This document shows positions 32,362 through 40,088 of a DNA stretch of 64,000 bases, piece after piece (position 1 is the first letter of the stretch; each line of letters begins with the position of its first letter). Source of the stretch: an uncultured Pelagibacteraceae bacterium (GTDB taxonomy: Bacteria > Pseudomonadota > Alphaproteobacteria > Pelagibacterales > Pelagibacteraceae); NCBI GenBank assembly GCA_902584995.1, contig CACICF010000002.1:60246-124245 (forward strand), in the 5' to 3' direction. Made by a program: the position numbers and the translations under genes. The notes below the pieces were generated by a model that saw only the letters and a list, made by a program, of their open reading frames with translations, was not told where the DNA came from and did no database searches.

Positions 32362-34287
32362 TTAACCTTTGCCTCTCCAAGGTATAGTTTTGTCTATTAT
32401 TTTTCTTAAGGTCACATCAAACAATAAACCAAGCATACCCATTATAAATATTGTTATCCAAATTACCTCATATTGAAAATATTTTTTTGCAACATTTTCA
32501 ACAAAACCAATACCTGTTGTTCCAGCTAAAAATTCTGCTGCAACTAAAGTTCCCCAACACATTCCTACAGCGACTCTTATTCCAGTAAGAATTTCAGGTA
32601 AAGAATTTGGAAAAATAACATGCCTTAGTATTTGTCTTTTTGATGCCCCAAGCGAATGTGCAGCATGAATTTTAGAAAGTTGTGTCCCAGATGCTCCCGC
32701 TCTAGCTGATATAATCATAATTGATAATGAAACCATAAATAATAAAAATACTTTACCTGTATTATCAATTCCAAGAACAGAAATTATCAAAGGTGCCCAA
32801 GCTAATGGTGGAACAGGTCTGTATAGTTCGATTAAAGGATCAAAGAAACCTTTGGCAAATCTATTTAGTCCCATAAATAAACCCAATGGCACTCCAATAA
32901 TTATTCCAAAAACTAATCCTAAGAATACTCTTAAGAAGGAGTCCCAGATATGACCATAAGGAACAGGTATCTTAAATAATTTAAAATCACCTGTTACAAT
33001 TTTTAATACTTTTCCTTTAAAGTTTTCTTTAACAATCCCCTCACTGGTATGAACAGGATATTCCCCTGGTAAAATATCAGCAATCCAATCTGGTAAAATA
33101 AATCCAATAATTGAGCTAACATCTATCATTTCTATCCAAAGAAGAGGGATATTTTTATAACCTACACTTGGTTTAGACATTAATATAAATTTATTAAAAG
33201 TATCTGAAGGTTTAGGAAGCCATCTTCCTGATCCTTGTTCAGAACAACTTGGTCCACTAGCAACAATTGTTCCAGCTGGAAATAAAAGAATGTCAATTAA
33301 TCTTAGGCCAGCTTGCTCACTTTCCTGAAGGTTATCAAATTCAATAATTGCTTTTTGCATTTCATTTAGAGCATTTGGTGGATAAATACTTGCAAATTCT
33401 ATTCTTCTTGCAATTTTGACAATATTTTTTGCATAATCAGATGCAATTTCTTCAGAGTCATCTAGATTTTTTCTATAAGCTTTTACTTCATCTTTTAATT
33501 GCTTTATAGAATTTTTGAATTGTGGATTGTGATTTCTCAACTTAAAAAATTTATCATTTATGATTTTAAGTTCTTCAGCTGCTGCTTGAAATTTCAATCC
33601 TTTTGCTGTTTCAGCAACAAATGGGACTTCTATTGTATTTTCTATTGATCCTGTTCCAGATCTTACTGTAATTATACCCCATTCACCCTGTTCTGAAATT
33701 GCTTTAAGTCTATCATTTTTTTGATCATTAGTTTCAAATGGATAATCTTGCTTTTTAAAATTAGAACTTAAAAGTCTTATTTCTTTAGTCATCTCATCAA
33801 TTTTTATTTTTGTATCCATTTCAATTAAATCTTCATTTGTTAAAAGAGGTATTAATTGTTTAGTCTTGTTTATAAAACTAACTAAAATTGTTTTTTGTTG
33901 ATTATTTAAATCTTTAGAATTCTGTATTTCAGATGTAATTTTTTTTAGATTTTTGTTCTCGATTTTAATAATTGAGGTACTTTTAAATTCTCTTTCTTCG
34001 ATAGGAAATTGATATTTTAATCCTAATAACGATTCATTTATTTTTGCAACTTGACATAATTCATTTGCAGATTTTGGATAAAACCCTTTTGCAATATCCC
34101 ATGAATAATAAAGCCAAACTAATAATATTGCAGCACTACCAACAATAACCCAGTGTGTTCCTCCTTTGGCTCTTTCTGGATTACCAAATACTGCATCAAC
34201 TTTTTCAGTTTGAATAAGTCTTCTCCCATAAAGTATACATCCAATAATAGATACAAAAATTAGTATTGTTACTATTTGGGTTAACAT
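32362..34287 (-). CDS. tauC: TauC/SsuC-type ABC permease with a large N-terminal extension
   Basis: 641 residues, over twice the usual ~250-280 of TauC. The last ~230 residues are the BPD permease with the EAA loop AAHSLGASKRQILRHVIFPNSLPEILTGIRV. The first ~400 add two membrane helices and a charged coiled-coil-rich domain, probably periplasmic, with KYQFPIEEREF and KNLDDSEEIASDYAKNI regions. It joins directly to the ATPase gene. The taurine/sulfonate/nitrate family supplies the name; the extension is unusual and its role unknown. Confidence 0.88.
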   Translation of the reverse strand: MLTQIVTILIFVSIIGCILYGRRLIQTEKVDAVFGNPERAKGGTHWVIVGSAAILLVWLYYSWDIAKGFYPKSANELCQVAKINESLLGLKYQFPIEEREFKSTSIIKIENKNLKKITSEIQNSKDLNNQQKTILVSFINKTKQLIPLLTNEDLIEMDTKIKIDEMTKEIRLLSSNFKKQDYPFETNDQKNDRLKAISEQGEWGIITVRSGTGSIENTIEVPFVAETAKGLKFQAAAEELKIINDKFFKLRNHNPQFKNSIKQLKDEVKAYRKNLDDSEEIASDYAKNIVKIARRIEFASIYPPNALNEMQKAIIEFDNLQESEQAGLRLIDILLFPAGTIVASGPSCSEQGSGRWLPKPSDTFNKFILMSKPSVGYKNIPLLWIEMIDVSSIIGFILPDWIADILPGEYPVHTSEGIVKENFKGKVLKIVTGDFKLFKIPVPYGHIWDSFLRVFLGLVFGIIIGVPLGLFMGLNRFAKGFFDPLIELYRPVPPLAWAPLIISVLGIDNTGKVFLLFMVSLSIMIISARAGASGTQLSKIHAAHSLGASKRQILRHVIFPNSLPEILTGIRVAVGMCWGTLVAAEFLAGTTGIGFVENVAKKYFQYEVIWITIFIMGMLGLLFDVTLRKIIDKTIPWRGKG

Positions 34288-35085
34288 TTAATTTTCTTTC
34301 CCCATTATTTCTTCTTCCATGTTCCAAATCATGGATAATATTTCCTCACGTTTAGATGAAAATTCTTTATTCTTTTTAATTTCTCTTAAATCTTCTTTTA
34401 AACCCATTTCTGCAAAAGGAAGATTGTACTCTTTATGTATTCTACCTGGTCTTGGTGCCATTACATATAATCTTTCACCAAGCAGCAATGCCTCCTCCAC
34501 TGAGTGAGTAATTAAAATAATTGTTTTTCCCGTTTCTTTCCAAATCTTAAGAACTAAAGATTGCATTTTTTCTCTTGTCAAAGCATCAAGAGCACCCAAT
34601 GGCTCGTCCATTAATATTAAATCTGGATCGTTTATAAGACATCTTGCAAGTGCAACTCTCTGCTGCATACCTCCTGATAATTGGTATGTAGGAGTATTAC
34701 CAAAACCTTTTAATCCAACAATTTCTAGCCATTCATCAACTCTTTTAGCTGTTTTAATTGGATCTTCTTTTTTCATCCTTAGGCCGAAGTCAACATTTTC
34801 AGCAACCGTTAACCATTCAAATAAAGCTCCCTGTTGGAATACCATTCCTCGTTCTACACCAGGGCCATTAATTTCCTTTCCTCCAAGAACGATAGAACCG
34901 GACGTCGGTCTTAAAAATCCAGCTGCTATATTTAAAAGTGTAGTTTTCCCACAACCCGAAGGTCCTAAAACTGTAAGTAGTTCACCTTTTTTCAGAGTGA
35001 AACTTACATCTTTTAACGCATGAACAGTCTCGCCTTTTGGCGTTTTAAAGATCATATTCAGATCTTGGGAAACTAAGTCACTCAT
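34288..35085 (-). CDS. tauB: Taurine/sulfonate ABC importer ATP-binding protein
   Basis: 265 residues with Walker A GPSGCGKTT, signature LSGGMQQR, Walker B LILMDEPLGALD and HSVEEA loop, typical of the TauB/SsuB/NrtD group (LPF C-terminal segment RIHKEYNLPF). It energises import through TauC. It is separated from the binding-protein gene by an attenuator-like hairpin at 35113-35147 and contiguous with tauC. Confidence 0.92.
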   Translation of the reverse strand: MSDLVSQDLNMIFKTPKGETVHALKDVSFTLKKGELLTVLGPSGCGKTTLLNIAAGFLRPTSGSIVLGGKEINGPGVERGMVFQQGALFEWLTVAENVDFGLRMKKEDPIKTAKRVDEWLEIVGLKGFGNTPTYQLSGGMQQRVALARCLINDPDLILMDEPLGALDALTREKMQSLVLKIWKETGKTIILITHSVEEALLLGERLYVMAPRPGRIHKEYNLPFAEMGLKEDLREIKKNKEFSSKREEILSMIWNMEEEIMGKEN

Positions 35086-35112
35086 AAGATAACTTTATAT
35101 AAAAATTTTGTT

Positions 35113-35147
35113 AAAAAAAATAGGCGCTAATTTTAGTTAGCGCCTAT
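35113..35147 (-). terminator. Hairpin with U-run between tauA and tauB
   Basis: On the minus strand, 11-base arms ATAGGCGCTAA/TTAGCGCCTAT (35120-35147, 6-base loop) are followed by eight T. This is a canonical intrinsic terminator and probably limits transcription into tauB-tauC, giving excess binding protein. Confidence 0.85.
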
Positions 35148-35168
35148 TAAATATTTCTACTCTTTAAA

Positions 35169-36110
35169 TTATAAAGGTAAGAAACTTGTATCTACATTTC
35201 CACCAGGCGTTCCCATTCCTTTTAAGAATGCATCAAGGTTTCCACTTTCCATAGATTGTTTAGTTTCTTCTGGAGTTAAAAATTTAAATCCACTTAAAGT
35301 TTCTTTCATATCTGCAACTTTCATTTCAGAAGCTTTAGACATAGCATTCATATCACTCTTACCTGCTCTGTATCTGTCATTTGCTTCGTGAGTTACTTCT
35401 ATGAAAGTTCTTAACATTCCAGGGTTTTCCTTCATAAATTTATCAGTTACTGAAGTAATATCTATTCCTAGAATTCCAGCTGCTCTTGCTTCATCTACTG
35501 TTAGTAGTCTCGAACCAACAGCTACTGCTGCTTTGATAGAGTTACCACCAAATAAACATGCCATTACAACATCACCACTTACTAACGCAGCAGCACCTTC
35601 TTCAGGGTCCATTTGAATTATTTCCATTTTACTTCTGTCAGCTCCAACAACTTTCATACTTTCATCAAATACATATTCAGCCATTGTTCCAAGTGGAACT
35701 GCAACTTTTTTACCTTCTAATTCTGTTGCATTTGCTTTTGTAATTCCAGAAGCGTTAGATGTAACACAAGTAGTTCCGCCCATTCCGTATTCCATAGCAA
35801 TATCAACTAACTTGATAGGTGCATTAGATTTTACAGCATTAATAAAAGGCACTAGACCTTGTGAATATGATATATCAATGTCTCCTGCTAGCATTGCATC
35901 TGTCATTGCTCCACCATTTGTGAAGTTCGTCCATTTTACTGGAACTCCAAGAGCTTTAGCAAAATTCTTTTTTTGCATGTCCTCTAGATTTGGACTAGGC
36001 CATTCTAGAAAGTATGCAACCCTAACTTCATTTGCAGCAGCATTTGCAGCTGAAATTGATAGGTTAAGAGCAAATAAACTTCCTAAAATAAAACTAATTA
36101 TTTTCTTCAT
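35169..36110 (-). CDS. tauA: Taurine/sulfonate ABC importer binding protein (TauA-like)
   Basis: 313 residues with a signal peptide (MKKIISFILGSLFALNLSISAANA). The TauA/SsuA/NMT1 layout shows FLEWPSPNLEDMQKKNFAKALGVPVKWTNFTNGGAMTDAMLAGDIDISYSQGL and PLGTMAEY..., with two lobes. It captures taurine or a related sulfonate in the periplasm. The operon divergent from it encodes an omega-amino acid:pyruvate aminotransferase and alanine dehydrogenase, which fits uptake and deamination of taurine, hypotaurine or beta-alanine. Exact ligand is inferred. Confidence 0.87.
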   Translation of the reverse strand: MKKIISFILGSLFALNLSISAANAAANEVRVAYFLEWPSPNLEDMQKKNFAKALGVPVKWTNFTNGGAMTDAMLAGDIDISYSQGLVPFINAVKSNAPIKLVDIAMEYGMGGTTCVTSNASGITKANATELEGKKVAVPLGTMAEYVFDESMKVVGADRSKMEIIQMDPEEGAAALVSGDVVMACLFGGNSIKAAVAVGSRLLTVDEARAAGILGIDITSVTDKFMKENPGMLRTFIEVTHEANDRYRAGKSDMNAMSKASEMKVADMKETLSGFKFLTPEETKQSMESGNLDAFLKGMGTPGGNVDTSFLPL

Positions 36111-36208
36111 TTTGTCTCCTTAATTAAATTTAATTAGCGTTATTTAAGTTCAATTTTGAATATAAGTAAATGAATTTTGTAGGCATCATAACCACAGGTA
36201 AATGAAGA

Positions 36209-36221
36209 TGTCTAAAATGGG
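36209..36221 (-). promoter_or_regulatory. Copy of the CCCATTTTGGACA motif between tau and aminotransferase operons
   Basis: On the minus strand it reads CCCATTTTAGACA, 12 of 13 positions equal to the motif beside the winged-helix regulator. It is in the 228-base spacer between divergent operons for tauABC and the aminotransferase/alanine dehydrogenase. The rest of that spacer holds no gene I can support. Confidence 0.5.
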
Positions 36222-36338
36222 TTCAATTGTAGGTTGTATCGTATATTACCTAAACACATATTAAATGTGCGCATTAATTATTTTCTATTTTTTTAAATTA
36301 GTCTATGAGAGAGTATAATTAACAATTTTTAAATAATT

Positions 36339-37682
36339 ATGAGTTCTGAAAAACCACAAATACCAAATTCATTAAATGAACATTGGATGCCATTCTCTTC
36401 AAATAGAGATTTTAAAGCAAATCCAAGATTGATAGTAGAGGCAAAAGGAGTTTATTTAAAAAATCATCAAGGACAAACTCAAATAGATGCGAGTTCGGGT
36501 TTATTTTGTAATCCATTAGGCCATGGAAGAGAAGAAATTATTGAGGCTATAACAAAACAATTAAGAACTGTTGATTACGCTCAACCCTTTCAACAAGGCT
36601 TTGGTGGTTCATTTGAACTTGCCACAAGAATTTCAAAACATACACCAGGAAATTTGAATAGAATTTTTTATACTATATGTGGATCAACTGCTGTTGAAAC
36701 AGCAATTAAAATTTCAGTTGCTTATCATAAGGCTAGAGGTGAAGGACAAAGATTTAGATTTGTAGGAAGAGAAAGAGCTTACCACGGTATGAATATTGGT
36801 GCTACCTCAGTTGGTGGAATGATTAATAACGTCAAAACTTTTGCGAGTGTTTTAATGCCAGGAGTTGTTCACATGAGACATACTCATTTACCAGAACATA
36901 AATTTGTTTCTGGACAACCAGAAACTGGAGCTGAGATAGCTGAAGATCTTGAAAGAATTTGTACTAACTTTGGATCTGAAAATATTGCTGCATGCATAGT
37001 TGAACCGATTGCAGGATCAACAGGAACACTTGTTCCTCCAAAAGGATACTTGCAAAGACTTAGAGAGATATGTGACAAACACGGTATTCTTTTAATTTTT
37101 GATGAAGTAATTACAGGGTGGGGAAGAACAGGTTCACCATTTGCATCTCAAGAGTACGGAGTAACACCTGACATAATTACTATGGCTAAGGCTACAACAA
37201 ATGGAATTAGTCCTCTAGGAGCAGTTGCTTGCAAGGAAGAAATTTATGACACAGTAATGGATGGGTCACCAAAAGGTTCAATTGAACTATTTCATGGCTA
37301 TACTTATTCTGGGATACCAGTTTCTGTTGCAGCAGGATTAGCTGTCCAAGATATTTTTGATAAGGAAGACATATTTAATAGAGCAAAAAATTTGGCTCCT
37401 TATTTTCAAGAAGGCTTAATGTCTTTAAAAGATATTGATGTAGTGGATAATATAAGAGGATATGGAATGATGGGTGGAATTGACATTAAAATGGATAAAA
37501 AACCAGGAGCGGCTGGATTTACTTGTTTTAAACATTGTTATGAAGCTGGCGTCAATTTTAAAGCTACTGGAGATTGTTTAATTATTGCTCCAATGTTCAT
37601 TTGTGAAAAGAAACATATTGATGAAATAATCGATAAACTTAGAACAGGAATTACGAATTACTCTAAAAGTAAAAAAAACTAA
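36339..37682 (+). CDS. Omega-amino acid (beta-alanine/taurine):pyruvate aminotransferase
   Basis: 447 residues of the class III PLP aminotransferase family. The PLP lysine is in ITMAKATTNGISPLGA and the Asp in LLIFDEVITGWGRTG. HWMPFSSNRDFKANPR, the DYAQPFQQGFGGSFELATRI and LFHGYTYSGIPV segments closely match beta-alanine:pyruvate (omega-APT) enzymes, of which taurine:pyruvate aminotransferase Tpa is a relative. It transfers the amino group to pyruvate, making alanine. Next to it, alanine dehydrogenase regenerates pyruvate. The neighbouring Tau importer suggests taurine or hypotaurine as the physiological donor. Confidence 0.85.
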   Translation: MSSEKPQIPNSLNEHWMPFSSNRDFKANPRLIVEAKGVYLKNHQGQTQIDASSGLFCNPLGHGREEIIEAITKQLRTVDYAQPFQQGFGGSFELATRISKHTPGNLNRIFYTICGSTAVETAIKISVAYHKARGEGQRFRFVGRERAYHGMNIGATSVGGMINNVKTFASVLMPGVVHMRHTHLPEHKFVSGQPETGAEIAEDLERICTNFGSENIAACIVEPIAGSTGTLVPPKGYLQRLREICDKHGILLIFDEVITGWGRTGSPFASQEYGVTPDIITMAKATTNGISPLGAVACKEEIYDTVMDGSPKGSIELFHGYTYSGIPVSVAAGLAVQDIFDKEDIFNRAKNLAPYFQEGLMSLKDIDVVDNIRGYGMMGGIDIKMDKKPGAAGFTCFKHCYEAGVNFKATGDCLIIAPMFICEKKHIDEIIDKLRTGITNYSKSKKN

Positions 37683-37691
37683 CTCACTTAT

Positions 37692-38807
37692 ATGAAAATA
37701 GGTGTTCCAAAGGAAATAAAACCTCAAGAAAACAGAGTCGGCTTAACTCCTGAAAGTGTTAAAACCCTTATATCTAATGGTCATGAAGTATTAGTTGAAA
37801 ATAATGGAGGATACGAAGCAGGTTTTGAAAACGATCAATACAAGTCTGCTGGAGCAAAAATAGTTAATCAAGCAGAGGATATATTTAATGATGCGGATGT
37901 AATTGTAAAAGTGAAAGAACCTCTTTCAAATGAAGTCAAAATGATTAAAGAAAATCAAATAGTTTTTACTTACCTGCACTTAGCAGCAGCAAAAGAATTA
38001 ACTAAGGGATTAGTAGATTCAAAATCAATTTGTATAGCTTACGAAACTGTTACAGATGATAATGGGAGACTGCCTCTATTAGCGCCCATGAGCGCTGTTG
38101 CTGGTAGAATGTCAGTACAAGCAGGTGCACATTGTTTAGAAAAAAATCAAAAGGGCAGAGGAATATTGTTAGGAGGTGCTCCTGGTGGAGATCCAGCAGA
38201 AGTAGTTATACTTGGTGGAGGTGTAGTTGGTGAAAATGCTGCAATAATAGCAACTGGAATGAGAGCAAAAGTACATGTTGTTGATAAATCAGAGGCTAGA
38301 TTGAAACAATTGACTGAAATGTTTGGTGATAAGATTATTCCTCAATTAAGTGATAAGACAGACTTGGAAAAATTAATTTCTAAATGTGATCTTTTAGTTG
38401 GTGGAGTTTTAATTCCAGGTGCGGAGGCTCCTAAATTAGTTACTAAGAAAATGATTAAAAATATGAAACGTGGATCAGTTATTGTCGATGTTGCAATTGA
38501 TCAAGGTGGATGTGTTGAAACAAGCAAACCCACAACTCATGCAGAACCAACTTATATTGTTGATGACATTGTACATTATTGTGTTGCAAATATGCCAGGT
38601 GGAGTACCTAGAACTTCAACTTTAGCATTAAATAAAGCAACTTTACCTTTCTTAACAAAACTAGCAAATGATGGATATCATAAAGCATTAAAAGATGATC
38701 ATAATTTTTTAGCTGGACTAAATGTGCATAAAGGACAAATTACATATAAGGCAGTCGCGGACGTTTTTGGATATGATTATTTAACTGCTCGAGATGCGTT
38801 AAATTAA
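37692..38807 (+). CDS. ald: Alanine dehydrogenase
   Basis: 371 residues. The N-terminal KIGVPKEIKPQENRVGLTP, catalytic-region MSAVAGRMSVQAGAHCLEK, NAD-binding ILGGGVVGENAAIIATGM and the DVAIDQGGCVETSKPTTHAEPTY segment are diagnostic. It converts alanine to pyruvate and ammonium with NAD. Placed nine bases after the aminotransferase gene, it closes the cycle by regenerating pyruvate and releasing the donor's nitrogen as ammonium. Convergent with tesA with a four-base overlap. Confidence 0.95.
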   Translation: MKIGVPKEIKPQENRVGLTPESVKTLISNGHEVLVENNGGYEAGFENDQYKSAGAKIVNQAEDIFNDADVIVKVKEPLSNEVKMIKENQIVFTYLHLAAAKELTKGLVDSKSICIAYETVTDDNGRLPLLAPMSAVAGRMSVQAGAHCLEKNQKGRGILLGGAPGGDPAEVVILGGGVVGENAAIIATGMRAKVHVVDKSEARLKQLTEMFGDKIIPQLSDKTDLEKLISKCDLLVGGVLIPGAEAPKLVTKKMIKNMKRGSVIVDVAIDQGGCVETSKPTTHAEPTYIVDDIVHYCVANMPGGVPRTSTLALNKATLPFLTKLANDGYHKALKDDHNFLAGLNVHKGQITYKAVADVFGYDYLTARDALN

Positions 38808-39415
38808 TCAAGAATACTAAGTAGTTTTTTCTCTATATTTTTACTTATTACTATGACACCTTTTTCATTTGGATGCATACCATCATCTAAATTTAAATCA
38901 GGATTTAAAGCAACTCCATCTAGCAAGAAAGGTATAAAATCCATTTCATATTTGACAGACAAACTTTTAAAAATTTTATCAAATTCATTTTTATAATCTT
39001 TTCCATGACTTTCAGGTGCAATCATTCCAGCAATAACTATTTGAATTTTTTTATTTAATATTTTTATTATAATTTGATCTAAATTTTTTTTGGTTTCATT
39101 TGGACTTATTCCACGCAACATATCATTTGCACCAAGGCATAATAAAATTATGTCAATATTCTTTTCACTAATTGTCCAGTCAATCCTGTTTAAACCTCCA
39201 GCAGATGTATCTCCTGATACACTTGCATTGATCACTTTTACTTTTAAGCCTTTTTTATTTAAATTTTTCTCAAGCACATTCGATAAATGATATTTTTTAT
39301 CTAAACCATAACCTGACATAAGGCTATCACCAAATAAGACAACTTTGTAATCGGCTTTGGCTACAAATGCTGGTATTAATAAAACAATTATTTTTATAAT
39401 TAATTTTTTTATCAT
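38804..39415 (-). CDS. tesA: GDSL-family lysophospholipase/thioesterase (TesA-like)
   Basis: 203 residues with a signal peptide (ending near FVAKA), the GDSL block FGDSLMSGYGLD, the GANDMLRG block and the DGMHPNEKG block carrying Asp/His of the triad. Periplasmic TesA hydrolyses acyl-CoAs and lysophospholipids. Its start ATG overlaps, on the opposite strand, the start ATG of the YbbA-like gene within TCATGA. The divergence of tesA from ybbA-ybbP is conserved in many proteobacteria and supports both calls. Confidence 0.9.
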   Translation of the reverse strand: MIKKLIIKIIVLLIPAFVAKADYKVVLFGDSLMSGYGLDKKYHLSNVLEKNLNKKGLKVKVINASVSGDTSAGGLNRIDWTISEKNIDIILLCLGANDMLRGISPNETKKNLDQIIIKILNKKIQIVIAGMIAPESHGKDYKNEFDKIFKSLSVKYEMDFIPFLLDGVALNPDLNLDDGMHPNEKGVIVISKNIEKKLLSILD

Positions 39416-40088
39416 GAGTAAACTTTTAAAATTATCTAATGTTAATTTAAATTATACAATAGACAGCAAGTCTATAAATATTTTAAAAAATATTAGTTTC
39501 GAAGCAGATAATAAAGAAACTATTTCAGTAGTTGGGGAAAGTGGTTCAGGCAAAACAAGTTTAATCATGTTGATCGGAGGTCTAGAAAAAGTATCATCAG
39601 GAAATATTTTTTTTAGAGATTCAGAGTTGTCTAAAATGAATGAGGATGAAATTTCTAAAATTAGAAGAAAAAATATAGGAATAGTATTTCAATCCTTTTA
39701 TTTAATACCAAATTATACTGCACTTGAAAATGTTAGCCTATCCTTAGAAATAAATAAATTTGATAATCCAACAGCGAAAGCAAAAGAAATTTTAGATAGG
39801 TTTGGTTTAAGTAATAGATTTAATAATTTTCCAAGCCAACTTTCAGGAGGCGAACAACAGAGGGTTGCCATTGCAAGGTCTGTTGCAATGAAACCAGAGC
39901 TAATTTTAGCGGATGAGCCTACTGGTAACTTAGATAGTGAAAATACAGACAAAATTTCTAGTTTACTTTTTAATTATATTGAAGATGAAAATGCAAGTTT
40001 AATAATGGTTACTCACGACAATAATTTGGCTAATTTAACAAAAAGAAAAATCATTATTAAAGATGGAGTAATAAGTGAAAATAAATGA
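39414..40088 (+). CDS. ybbA: YbbA/LolD-type ABC ATPase
   Basis: 224 residues from ATG 39414; a longer frame would run back into tesA. Walker A is GESGSGKTS, signature LSGGEQQR and Walker [13 protein letters not shown], with the MacB/LolD-type DEPTGNLDS. It powers the FtsX-type permease encoded next, with which it overlaps by 14 bases. Like MacB- or LolCDE-type transporters, it probably works on envelope lipids or lipoproteins rather than on import. Confidence 0.9.
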   Translation: MSKLLKLSNVNLNYTIDSKSINILKNISFEADNKETISVVGESGSGKTSLIMLIGGLEKVSSGNIFFRDSELSKMNEDEISKIRRKNIGIVFQSFYLIPNYTALENVSLSLEINKFDNPTAKAKEILDRFGLSNRFNNFPSQLSGGEQQRVAIARSVAMKPELILADEPTGNLDSENTDKISSLLFNYIEDENASLIMVTHDNNLANLTKRKIIIKDGVISENK

